A stretch of 64,000 nt of DNA from the NCBI GenBank assembly GCA_013180625.2, contig SNVD02014559.1, forward strand, positions 26,558 to 90,557, given 5' to 3'. The translations under genes and the position numbers were made by a program. Shown piece after piece: positions 52,672 to 63,285 of this stretch. The notes below the pieces were generated by a model that was given only the letters and a program-made list of their open reading frames with translations, was not told the DNA's origin and did no database searches. Source of the stretch: Boswellia sacra (taxonomy: Eukaryota; Streptophyta; Magnoliopsida; Sapindales; Burseraceae). Position 1 is the stretch's first letter; every line of letters begins with the position of its first letter.

Positions 52672-54232
52672 GAGATAATATCATAAACAACCCTTGAAGT
52701 TTAGTTTATTATCAAACGGAAAGCCTCTTATGTAAATATATCAATGCAGTCCTTAACGTTTACATTTTAGTATCATTCAGACCCAGTTAACAAATTCCGT
52801 TTGTTTTTAAACTAATAAAAAATTGAAAATACAATTTTACCCCTATTTTTATAATTGCTTCTCCTTCTTTTCTTTCCCAATGAAACCCTAAATCTTCTTC
52901 TCTCAATTCTCTGGCCGCCTCCTTAAACCCCACCACCTAAACTAAAAATAAAAACAATCTTAAAATTAAACCTACACTCACAGTTACAACCGCTAACGCC
53001 GCCTTCCCTGCTTACAGTTACAGTAGCTTCCTCTTTCTTTGCCATCATCCATCAAAATTTGGCTAATCAATGCCATTCCAAGCCACCCCTAACTCCTCCA
53101 TCTCCAACTAATCCAAGCTGTGCATGTCTCCTCTCTCTATTGCTTGTCCGACCTCAAAGTAACCGTGTCTTTCATTAATCAACTCGAGTAACAAGTGGAC
53201 AGTGAACCCTCAATCGACAATCGTTTCTTCATCTTTTCTCTCTCTTTTTTAAAATTTTTTTTCTTTTATAACATTGTTTGTGTATATTTTGGTGGAACAT
53301 TTCAATCAATGGTGCTGGCTTTGGTGGTATGGTGGTTGTTGTCAGTGGGTTAGTTAAGACGGTGCTGGACTGGTGGGTTTATGCTAGCTTTGTGTTGGAT
53401 AATTTGGGGCTAGCAATTTTTAGTTTCATAAGCGTTTTGGGATTTGGGTGCATAATCTAGGTTTTTCAAGAATTGGGATTTTTTTACATGTTCTCTACCT
53501 ATCGTTCATGTAACTTTCTGGGTTTTTTTCTTAATTTTTTTCTTGTGTTCGTCTAGGTTTCTTTAAACCAATGATTAGGTGAAAAGTCAGATTAATTGTT
53601 GTAAATTAGCGTAATATTCTTGAATACAAATTGTTTTCTAGTTAAATCTTGAAAATTTTCTTAGATTACTATCTACTCGTTTGTCTGAGTAATCAATTAG
53701 TTGATTGTTAGTTGGTCGTGTTGGGAAATTTGCTTTTGGCTAATCCTTTATACTATAATTTGTTATTAAATCTCTTTTATGTATCATTATTTTAAGTTGA
53801 GTTGTTGAGGGGCTCTGTGAATTGAAACTGGAAAATCTCTTCTTCTTCCTTCTCTGAAAATGCCTATCACAAGTTCTTGCAATGTTTCGGACTCTGGAGG
53901 CGATGAAAACCTAACCGTGAATGAGCTCATATTTTCAACGTTGAAATTTGTTTCCTTTTTGTTGATTTGAAGCGTGAAATTTATTAGCTTTTTGGTGTTT
54001 TACGATCCTGCGAGCTCTGCAACTTCGGTCTCCTCTGTCAAATACCTTGAGAGAATTTATTTGTGCTTTTACCAAAATACCTTCATTCGTTAATTTAAAA
54101 ACAAATAGAAGCCGTTAGTTGGGCCTGAATGATTTTAAAATGAAAACGTTAAGGACTGCATTGATATATTTGAAAAAAAAATTTTTACAGGATATTAAGC
54201 TAAATTTTAGGGATTATTTATGGTATTATCCC
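52672..54232. mobile_element. Long-TIR, Pack-MULE-like element, 1.56 kb
   Basis: The left arm (52672-52850) and the right arm (about 54070-54232) are inverted copies over roughly 160-180 bp. Both hold AATATATCAATGCAGTCCTT, AACGTTTTCATTTT-type text and CCGTTTGTTTTTAAA-type text. Long TIRs are the mark of Mutator-like elements. The flanks TATCTTTT and TTTCTTCT agree at 6 of 8 positions, so the target duplication is weak. The interior is gene-like: a CT-rich leader with AAACCCTAA (52880-53000) and a short frame starting with ATG at about 53859 that ends in a stop after about 35 codons. This looks like captured genic DNA of unknown source. No transposase is present. Confidence 0.65.
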
Positions 54233-54670
54233 TTTCTTCTCACGGGCATTGTCCAGGTATGTAATAAACTAATTTAATAATTCTATATTTGTTTAGGCAA
54301 TTGAAAAAATTAGGGAAAATTGAAAAAATGGACAAATTTAGGGGGCTGGTTTGAAAAATGGACATGTTCTGAAATATTTTCATCCCATAGACACTTTTGT
54401 GTCTAAAAGACAAAAACACCCCTGTCCTAAAATAAATTCCCAAAACCTTGTTATTTCATATCCTTCGGACAAATTTTTTTAAGAAAGACAGTAAAGCAAG
54501 ACACAGAACAACGAAAACCAGTAACAGCTCGAATTATATACCTTACAAATGGCTTATGTATATGAACTAAGGATAGAGATAGTGCCGTCTGTGTAAAAAA
54601 ATGCTGGAACTTGGCTGTCGGTGTGCAAAAATGGGTTTTCACAGTCTAAGGTCAAAGAAGACGACTGTGT

Positions 54671-55010
54671 TCGAGTGTCGTCGAGTGTAGTCGAGTGTCG
54701 AGAAGTTCTGTCGGGACCGAATCTCGACAAGTCCGATGGTTGTTTCGAGTGTCTCGAAATTGCGTCAATTCTAGGTTCGAGTGTCGCGAGTTCGAGTTTC
54801 GTCAAGGGTCTTGTGGATTGTCGAGAGTTCGTGTGTCGAGTGTAGAGAGTCGAGTGTCGGACGAAGGGAACAGACCTGTAGATGTCTCGAACCATGCATG
54901 TCGAGTGTTTCGTGAGCCGTGACACTATTTCGTCGAGCTTTCGAGGAAGTGCGTCGAGTGTCGAGTGAATTTGTCGAGTGTCGTCGAGCGGTTTGGCAGA
55001 ACACTTATTT
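54671..55010 (+). repeat. TCGAGTGTCG motif array, left cluster
   Basis: Ten exact copies of TCGAGTGT in about 310 bp (54671-54981), irregularly spaced, many extended to TCGAGTGTCG, with further partial copies. The last is in a longer unit (GTCGAGTGTCGTCGAGCG, then a GGCAGAACACTT block), which recurs in the same orientation at about 63014-63062 and, less well, at 62930. Open frames across it on both strands are translations of the repeat. Confidence 0.85.
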
Positions 55011-55295
55011 TTTGGACTTTTGCAAGCAATTTCGTAATTATTTTTTGTCCACGGAACTTATATGATATGATATGTCTCAATCATGCAGGAAATGGAAAGT
55101 TTACACATACTTATTGTATACAATGGTTGTTGGACCAGAAAACACGAGAAACACCCCCCCCCACCAAAGGTTTTGACTTAATTTCATTCGGAAACACTGT
55201 TTGTAACATTTCATCATACGGTAGCCCTGACTTTTTCGAAATTCATCATGGGCACCCCTTCTGTCAGTTTTGCCGTTAAGTGACATCATACGGTA

Positions 55296-55585
55296 CCCCT
55301 AACTTTCTTGCCAGATATTGTTGTGAATGTTGTGTGGTAGGTGTTCACATACTTCCGAACATCATCCTCCTTTGAGAGGCTAAAAAGCTTCCTAATTTGG
55401 GATACCCTTTTTGGACCGCTCATCGTTGGGTTTCCACTGTCTGTCAACCCAGGTAGATCGTTCTCATCCTTCTTAACTATAACCAAGTTCAATACAGACA
55501 GATCTTGATTAACAATGCATCCACGAACAGATTTCCTCGTTCGCTCTCCATTGCGCCTTCCATAACCTCTGAAGCAAGGGGAGAT
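55296..55585 (-). pseudogene. RPS6: RPS6 (eS6) pseudogene, C-terminal part
   Basis: Reads, with no stop, [20 protein letters not shown], then [39 protein letters not shown] and RKYVNTY, the middle of 40S ribosomal protein eS6. It ends after GKKV at the inner edge of the left TIR, so the last third of the protein, including the regulated phosphorylation tail, is absent. It is continuous with the part at 57268-57509 once the solo LTR is taken out. The functional gene must lie elsewhere. Confidence 0.88.
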
Positions 55586-57267
55586 TGTTAGCCCTAAGGC
55601 TACATGATAATTTTGATGATAACAATACACATTGATTCATTGAGATTATATTTATGCGCAAGAATAAGATTATTGAAATAATTGCAAAATCAAGATGGGG
55701 CTTATTAAAATGAAGTGTTGAAGCCAAAGGAGAATACTACATGTTAAGGCACAAAAGTAGTGTTGAAGCCAAAGGAGAATACTACATGTTAAAGGCACAA
55801 AAGTTGAAGAACAAGATTTGATTCAAGGAATGCGTCACATGAGCAATGTTCAATCAATTGGTCATATATTTTTTTACAGATGTCCAAATGAAGTGATTCT
55901 TGACCCTTTGGAAAGTTTACTCAATTTATAACATTTCATACGTTTTAAAGAAATTCAAATTTCAAGTGTAAGGTTGTCCAAATTATTATGCAATTTGAAA
56001 GACAAACGGAAGCAACTGACATGAGCACCGAATACTCTTTTGGACATATCTTGAGATAGAAATATAAAAATGACTTGATTATTGTGGCATTGAAAAAAGG
56101 ACTTAATGGGGCACATTTTATATGTTTAGAAGAAATTCAAATTTCAAATGGAAGGCCGACATAATTGACATGCAATTTGGTGGACTGACACAGAGAAGAA
56201 AAATCAACTCATATGAGTACCGAATGATTTGTTATCCATATCTTGAGCTAGAGATATCCAAATGACTTGATTCTTGTGGCATTGGAAAGATGATTCAATG
56301 GATCACATTTTATATTCTTTGAAGAAATTCAAATTTGAAACGGAAGGCCGACATAATACACATGCAAATCGGTGGACTGACATATGGAAGAAAAATCAAT
56401 TCACATGAGCGCCGAATGGTGTTTTGGCCATATCTTGAGCTACAAATATCCAAATGACTTGGTTGTTGCAGATTTTCAAATTTCAAACAGAACATTGAAA
56501 AAAGTGGCAGACAAGATTACGTTTTTTATGGTGGGCAGAAAATTTGGAGTTGGTGTCTTAACTTGATTAAGTTCAATCAAATTGCCTATAAAAGGAGCCC
56601 TTCTCCCATGGATTCAAACAGAGCAAGAGAGGCATCTAGCAAGCAAAAAACAAGAGAAATATCAAGTCTACAGAACTTTTATATTCTTTATCTACTCTTT
56701 GAATAGAGTTGTGCTTTTGTGGCTGCTGTTTTTTTATTCGTTCTTGTACTGTGGTGAGAGTGAGATCTCCTTGTAAAGGATAAAAGTTATCCTTGAGAGA
56801 ACTCTTGGTGTGGTGTTATGAAGAGTTGAAGAAAGTTACCTCGGTGAGATTGTTCATCAAGAAGAACTCTTGGTGTAGTGTTGTCAAGAGTTGAAGAAAA
56901 AGTCTTGGTGTTGTTGTTCATCAAGCAAGTTGTAAAGATTTTTACAACTCAGTGGAAAGCCTTAGCTTGGAGCTAGGAGCCCGTGGACGTAGGCAAGGTT
57001 TGCCGAACCACGTAAATTGAGTTTGCACTCTCTCTATCGCTATCTCTTTATATTTACTTGCACTTGTGATTGTTCGTTATTGTTATTCTCTTTGCATCTT
57101 TCATAACTTCTAATTTCATATTCTTCACCTTTATTCCTAAAGAAAGAGTAAACTAATAAAGATAGAGTAAACTAATTTTGGTTATTCAAGAAAAGTTTTA
57201 CAAATCCATTTTGATAAATAAAAACCCAAATCACCCCCCCTCTTGGGTTGCCATACCTGGGTCAACA
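55586..57267 (+). mobile_element. Solo LTR, Sirevirus-like, 1.68 kb, inside the RPS6 copy
   Basis: Runs from TGTTAGCCCTAAGG to CTGGGTCAACA, exactly between two collinear halves of the RPS6 pseudogene. A good TATA box (CCTATAAAAGGAG, near 56584) is followed by a U5-like stretch with GGAGCTAGGAGCCCGTGG, GACGTAGGCAAGG and CACCCCCCCTCTTGGGTTGC, phrases typical of Sirevirus LTRs. No internal region follows, so it arose by recombination between LTRs or is a truncated end. A clean 5-bp duplication is not visible (left flank GAGAT, right flank GGTTC). Confidence 0.78.
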
Positions 57268-57509
57268 GGTTCCTCTTTGAAGCAAAAGATGAACACGACC
57301 AGGAGTCAGAACTCCCAGTTCCATTGGGAATCCTTGCTTGTCGCAGCCTCCCATGATCTTAAAAACATATCCATGAATTGTAGACCCCAGAGCATCTGTA
57401 CTAAATTCTTGGGAGCTCCTCCTATCTAAAAAGACTCGGGCTTCTGATCGTCATCTATCTCAAGCTTGTTGTGGCAACCAGTGGTTGGGTTTGCTATGTT
57501 AAACTTCAT
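57268..57509 (-). pseudogene. RPS6: RPS6 (eS6) pseudogene, N-terminal part
   Basis: Starts with ATG at 57509 and reads MKFNIANPTTGC and KLEIDDDQK, the conserved start of eS6, then loses frame. Later text matches eS6 in other frames ([28 protein letters not shown]). A TAG lies about 28 codons in. There is no intron up to the LTR border, so the captured copy was probably processed or has lost its introns. A 5' leader (57510-57640) is also present. Confidence 0.85.
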
Positions 57510-57800
57510 TTTGCATCAACTCAACTCAACTGAACTCTTGCTATCAGCGTGCGCAGTGCAGGGGAGGCAGCGAAAAGCACTTGGGTTCTGTGAGCAGCTC
57601 CCGTGAGACTGGCCAGCAGAACTAATTAGATGGGTTTACTTTTTTTCCCTTATTCATTACATTTATTTTCATACAATTAATGGCAAAACTGACGGAAGGG
57701 GTTTCGATGATTAATTTCAAAAAAGTAAGGGGTATCGTATAATGGAAAATGGTAAACAGTGTTTATGAATGAAATTAAGCTAAAGCCCAGGGGAGGTATG

Positions 57801-58014
57801 TGTGATTAGTCCATTAAATAATGTCACTATAGAATATTGTGTATTTACAAGTTTTCGTACAACTATACATCGTAACCATGTGCTACTATAAAAAACATGT
57901 ACTATACAATAATGTGTTAGTGTCCAAAAACAAAAAAAAAAAAACAATTTTGTTTAACTAAACATAATATATACAAAAAAATAGGTGATCTCATGGTCCC
58001 AACGTGCTCGGCTG
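57801..58014. other. 3' flank of the Ulp1-type gene
   Basis: AT-rich, with a poly-A-like run near 57930-57943. It probably holds the 3' untranslated region of the minus-strand gene. Confidence 0.4.
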
Positions 58015-61000
58015 CTACTTGACCTTCGCTGAATCAACGTCGTCATGGGCAATAGTGGTCATAACATCTCCTGACACATCATGTCCAGTCGCGGTAGTGC
58101 CTGCAACATCAGCAGGCACTACCGGTTGAGGCAACAGCGCCTTGATGTCGTAGGGCACCAGGATGGGCGGGGCCGCCTCTTGTGGGTTTTCGCGGCTGAG
58201 CCAAAGATGTAATGCCATTCTCTCCCGGCATTCGTCGTCCTGGAATGCCTTAATCTCGGTCAGTGGAACGGCCCCCGCTAGGAACTCGATGTACTTCAAA
58301 CAGTACACGCCGCATGCCCCTCCCCCAGGCTCCTGCTGTGGCACCTGCTCCACGTCCTCGATTCGCATAATGTCAAATGGGGTTGTGGGATAGTCAGGAA
58401 TACCGTAAACCTCCATTGACACCATACGGGGTAGTAGCTCAGCGAGGCACCGGACTGTCTGCATGACTATGTCCGTAGAAGTATGCCCAATAGATGAGTC
58501 GTATATGGAAATCTGACGGCGATTCAAATGCACCTCTGCTACCACCCAATGATCATCGGTGAGGTGAACTGGGAGATAGAGCTGAAAACGAATTGACAAC
58601 ACGGAAATGAAAATGAATCACAACATTTTAAATAAGATGGCACATGCTAATTCAGTGAATATAAATGTTCTCACCCTGTCAACGTCGACCCATGGTGTTC
58701 CAGCGAGGGGCACCTGTCCTAGGATATACTGGACCATGTCCTCCTCATTTGCCCAGGTAATGTCGTCCAATCTTTCCGAGTATAGCGCCCACAACGACTT
58801 CAATTTCAACTGCAAGTTCATGAGTTCAGTTAGCGCATTGAAGGAATCATAAATTTCAAGTGACAAATTGTTAATGTAAGATGTCTACGATTTACGTACC
58901 CAAAAAGTGGTGTCGAGGAAAGCAGACCTCTGTACACCAGGTCTGGTCACGGCGCGAGCTCTGCACCGTAGAACCCACAAGTAGCTGTCTATGTGCTGAA
59001 AACAACAATTGCTATCAATAAGGAATCCAATTGTATATAGCAATATTCGACAGCCAGAGATGATATGAAAGTACCTCAGCTTCAAGCCATTCTGATGGGC
59101 TGATCAGCGTTGTGAAGAACTTACGATCTGCGCTGAAGACTGCCAACTCAGCACGATCTGTTCTGGTGTCGTCTGCCAGCCACGCGTGGAATCCCTTCAT
59201 GTCAACTTCTGCTATCAGGGCACGTGGGTCGAAAAGTGGAACCGGAGGGCACAAAATGAGACCAGTTCCTACATCTGCTGATGGCCACTGAGATCGATTG
59301 TCTTCCGACTGAGCAATAGGCGCCTCGGATTGTAAAGGGGCCTCTGACTGTGGCTGCTGCTGGTCTGCGGCTTCCTCCGAGGGCTGTGGCTGCTGCTGGT
59401 CAGTGGCTTCCTCCTGCTGCTGAACCCTCGGCCTCTTCCTACCTGGTGGACTGACAAAGGGGCTCCGCTTATGCTTTGCTGGTAGGAGGCGGCGACCCCT
59501 GCGTGAAACTAAGGCTGCCGGAGGAGCATCGGCTGCAGGAACATTCCGGTTAACGGAATCAGGAATCGCGGGCGGCGGACCATCACCGTCATCACCCGGA
59601 CCTCCGTCGGAATCAGCATCTGAATCCTGAAATCAGACAAACATAACCATCAGCTTAAGCGTGTGTGGAACAGGTCAAAATCCAGTATGTAAATATTGGA
59701 AAGTACCGTGTCATCGTTTCCGAAGTTCGCACCGAGGTCCAGAACGGCCTCGCGGAGACGAGCTATCTCCTCACGCATTTCCCTGTTCTCCGCCCGTAAC
59801 AGAGCAAGTTCACGCAAAACTGTGCTCTGGAAGTCGTCATGGACCGGCGGCACCTGCATGAGAATTGTAACAAGGGTCTTCATTAACCAACAGAGCAACA
59901 AATGTATATGTACAAGAATATTAATGCCGACTGGCATTTCTTACCTGCCGACCCGACGCCGTCGTCGATGCTCCGGGAGCTCCGGAACTATGGAACGGCT
60001 CTGGCAGTGGACTTAAAGGCTCCAGCGGTGGACTGCCAGGCCCTACGTCCATGTCAGGACTGTCCGTGTCTGTTGCTGCAACCACATCCGGGTCAACAGG
60101 GGAACTGATGCCAGCAGGAGGTGAAGCGGATGAGAGCTCAGGAGGTGGAGCTGACGGTCCCTCAGGAGGTGGAGCTGGCAGACCCTCCGGAGGTGGTGCT
60201 GATGGACCCTCCGGAGGTGGAGCTGGCGGACCCTCCGGAGGTGGAGCTGCTGGTCCCGGTCCCTCAGGAGGTGGAGCTGGCAGACCCTCCGGAGGTGGTG
60301 CTGATGGACCCTCCGGAGGTGGAGCTGGCGGACCCTCCGGAGGTGGTGCTGATGGACCCTCCGGAGGTGGAGCTGCTGGTCCCGGTCCCTCAGGGGGTGG
60401 TCCTGCTGGACCCTCTGGATGTGGACCTAATGGGCCCTCCGGAGGTGGAGCTGCTGGACCCTCCGGAGGTGGAGCTGCTGGTCCCTCCGGAGGTGGAGCT
60501 GCAGCCGCCTCAGCAGGAAGTGGCTCAATGCTCTCCGCCGCCAGTAAAGGAGCATCCGTAGCTGTTGCCCAAGCCACATGTGCACCTCTACGGATGCCAA
60601 CTACTTCATTGAGCCGTGCATACCACTCCGTCTGCTGCTCCACAACGGACGGCTCTAAAACGACGAGCGGCCTAGCCTGCGTCAACATATAATCAGATCA
60701 CGCGAAACTGTTATCAGTTTTTGGTTGAACAAAAAACAAGACAATTCGATGTAACACAGGATTCGTACTAACCCGCCTCCTAACCCTCAGTATATCAGTG
60801 TAGGTAGCGTTCTGGGACGGGGTCTTAACTGTCTCCCACTTCAACAACCGTGGTATCCTCGCCGCGCATTCCTGTGGCACTGTACCAAAATGTGTGCCAA
60901 AGTAAGGCACGGCCTCGTACAACCAAACCTTAATTACATCGAACAGGTTAGTTAGTGACATGGACTAAAATTACATCAAACAGAAATCAACACGGTCACA

Positions 61001-61877
61001 CTCATGGATAGCAGAACGTACCTGAAAGGCGTACGGGCACCCCTCCAAGTTATAGCGCTCCACCTGCCTCGTCTTCGCTTGGGCTCGCCTCTTGTAATTT
61101 TCTAACCTCCCAACCAAAGCCCTCTTCATCGAGCCCAATGTCTTTTCGTAGGACAACGAACCCCATGGATACGTATTAAATTCATCCAGTCTGTCCACAA
61201 AATTCAACCATGTCCTAGACACGTGTCGGCGTCTATCCCGGGCCATGAAGAAACGCTCAAGCACGTAGTACACGCCTAGCTTCACGACATCCTCGTCTGG
61301 CATACGAGACACATTCATATTCTTAAGATTTTCATACAAAGCGATGAGATCCAAGTCCATGCCATCGAAGTATGTATCCAACAATCGGCACGGATGCAAC
61401 ATCGTCGGTATTGGTGGCACCGTGGAAGCAAATCGTAAGCCGGTTATCAAACCGAACTCGTGCGCAGAAAAACGAATGAGTCGTCCTGCAAATAAGGAAA
61501 AAAATTACATAAGATGACAACGATGTTACAGTTAAATAACTAAAAATATCATACGTGCAAAACTATGACTTTGTAACAACATTGTACATGAAAACCAATT
61601 TTTTACCTTCAACAAGGAACCACATCTCCCGGTCGTACCCCACGGTGTTAACCTCCCACTGAAGCACGTGGTGCGCCAACTGAGACGGAAAGGAGAGCCG
61701 ACGGATGTCTAGGAGAAATCCGAAACATGTTGCACGAAACATCTCCTTCTGCCTCGCACTGAAGCTCGCCCGGATCCATTGTATACAGTCCCAACCTGCC
61801 ATGTTTGTGACCACGGCCTGGTAGTGTTCCGTATCCGGTGTCTTAAGCGTGAAGGACAGTCCAAATTCACCAGCCAT
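58015..61877 (-). CDS. MULE-borne DUF1985-like / C48 (Ulp1) cysteine-peptidase gene, 9 exons, about 1039 aa
   Basis: Exons: 61607-61877, 61022-61485, 60773-60928, 59945-60676, 59707-59853, 59075-59626, 58900-58995, 58675-58809 and 58015-58581. All introns are GT-AG; the joins keep frame for 1040 codons with one stop at the end. Residues 1-300 are DUF1985-like (WDCIQWIRASFS, CFGFLLDIRRLSFPSQL, FSAHEFGLITGLRF, VWLYEAVPYFG). About 356-490 is a run of eight-residue PPPEGP-type repeats. A short coiled coil (LRAENREMREEIARLREAV) is near 565, and a basic Gln-rich linker follows. The peptidase domain is the last 188 residues: His 862 (DDHW), Asp 879 (IYDSS), Cys 941 (GGACGVYCLKYIEFL). The triad is that of SUMO-peptidase-like C48 enzymes, but the substrate is unknown. 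The start at 61877 has a good context (AAATGGCT); an in-frame ATG at 61967 would add 30 hydrophobic residues. Confidence 0.82.
60140..60510 (-). repeat. 24-bp coding minisatellite (PPPEGP repeats)
   Basis: About 15 tandem units of 24 bp, with two 30-bp variants, encoding AAPPPEGP-type octapeptides inside exon 4 of the C48 peptidase gene. All units keep frame. The plus-strand open frames over it (60051-60692, 60121-60561) are antisense shadows. Confidence 0.93.
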
Positions 61878-61974
61878 TTGCTTCAAATTGGCAAAAAGAA
61901 GTCCATTATAGTTCAATATGAAACAAAAAGGCAAAAAAACAGCCAAAAACAGCCACAAAGCATGCATTCTGCCT

Positions 61975-62115
61975 AAACGCTCGATAAAGCTCGACGAAAC
62001 CCGACAAACTCGACAAGACTCGACATAACACGACTACACTCGACATGTCTCGACAACACTAGACATATCTCGACAACACTCGACAAAACTCATTTGCCGA
62101 GTGTCGAGTGTGTCA
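61975..62115 (-). repeat. CTCGACA-type motif array just upstream of the peptidase gene
   Basis: About a dozen CTCGACA-like words at 61978-62092, the reverse complement of the TGTCGAG core of the other arrays. At 62096-62110 the orientation flips (CCGAGTGTCGAGTGTG), making an inverted arrangement. It lies 100-230 bp upstream of the preferred start, so in the promoter or leader of the peptidase gene. Confidence 0.8.
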
Positions 62116-62539
62116 CTACCACAACATAACTCCTTTGTAAATTTCCGGCAACGACAGCCGAAACCAACCACATACAATACATTTTCAAATCACATATACA
62201 AACATAAACGGCCTAAACATTATTAAACAGCCCTAAATCCACTGAACTAGTGAAAACAACATGCATGGCCGGTAAATAAACGCCGTACCTGAATGCCGAT
62301 CGGTGCTGTGGTCGCCGGGAGTTGAGATGATTGTCGCTGCGCGTCTGTTTGCGTCCCAACCGTTGTCTGTGCGTAACTGTGAGTTTGGAGAGTTGAAACG
62401 GTTTGTAGGAGTAAATGGCAGTGAAGCGGGAAGTGACGGTAGAACTTTTTACTTTTAAACCCCAAAGTTCGAGCTCCCCACGTGTCAGTCATCGCGAGTC
62501 GCGGGTCGAGGGTCGAGACGAGGCAAATTACGTTATAGA

Positions 62540-63062
62540 CCCTCCGGAGGTCGAGAGTCGAGGTTCGAGTCTTCGTGTGCCGTGAGCTCGAGCGTCGAGT
62601 GGTCGTGTGACAGGTTTAGTCGCTCTTCGAGTGTTTGTCTGACGTGTGCTCGAGCTTCGAGTGTTGGTGTGACGAAGTGAACCGCGCTTCGAGTGTTTGT
62701 CTGACCGGTTGATCGCGCTTCGAGTGTTCGTGTGACGTGGTGGTCGCACTTCGAGTGTTCGTGTGACGTGTTGGTCGGGCTTCGAGTGTTCGTGTGACGT
62801 GTTGATCGAGCTTCGCGTGTTCGTGTTCAATATGATCGAGCTTCGAGGGGTTGTGTGTCGTGTAGATCGAGCGTCGAGTTTTACCGTCGAGTGTCGAGGG
62901 TTGTGTGTCGTGTAGATCGAGCGTCGAGTTTTACCGTCGAGTGTCGTCGAGCGTTTAGGCCGAACATTCGTTTTCATTTTCTGTTCCGCTAATATATGTC
63001 GAGCGTCGAGTTTCTACCGTCGAGTGTCGTCGAGCGATTGGACAGAACACTTGTTTCTTAGA
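62540..63062 (+). repeat. TCGAGTGT array with 31-bp and about 50-bp tandem units
   Basis: From about 62620 to 62820 a unit of about 31 bp (CTTCGAGTGTTCGTGTGACG plus TGTTGGTCGAG-like text) repeats seven times. At 62850-62960 a unit of about 50 bp (GGGTTGTGTGTCGTGTAGAT, then CGAGCGTCGAGTTTTACCG) is duplicated. Nine TCGAGTGT words in total. The array lies between the transposase gene end and the peptidase gene start. The 149-codon minus-strand frame over it is a repeat translation. Confidence 0.88.
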
Positions 63063-63285
63063 GATTTCGAATCAGATAACAAATTATTTTTCGGTTGGGC
63101 GTCAGGTAAGATTATTTTGTTTAACAACAACGCCCATAAAGATGTGTTTAATACAATAATACTGCTTTACAGTGCCAAAATCCAACACCCAAAATATATT
63201 ATTTTCAAAAGCTTAGGATTTGTTAAAAAAAAAAAAAGAGACAATGTTGCAAACATCAACATTTGGTTTACACATTTGGTATACA

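Larger units (their letters stand above)
55155..57800. mobile_element. Pack-MULE-like element carrying an RPS6 copy
   Basis: 55165-55285 and 57675-57800 are inverted copies: both read TTAATTTCATTC, AAACACTGTTT, then CATTATACGATACCCCT or CATCATACGGTAGCCCT, then CCTTCTGTCAGTTTTGCC or CCTTCCGTCAGTTTTGCC. Between them lies a minus-strand RPS6 copy with its 5' leader, interrupted by a solo LTR. Gene fragments between MULE-type TIRs define Pack-MULEs. The exact outer ends and the target duplication were not resolved; the C9 run at about 55153-55162 may be the left border. Confidence 0.68.

Noticed and set aside
54554..55004. Overlapping open frames on both strands
   Set aside because: All fall on the TCGAGTGTCG array; repetitive amino-acid content, no family features.
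60051..60692. Long plus-strand Gly-rich open frames
   Set aside because: Antisense of the PPPEGP minisatellite in exon 4; a 24-bp unit keeps several frames open.
62528..62977. 149-codon minus-strand open frame, Thr/Arg/Ser-rich
   Set aside because: It is a direct translation of the TCGAGTGT tandem array; no conserved motifs, and the array explains its openness.
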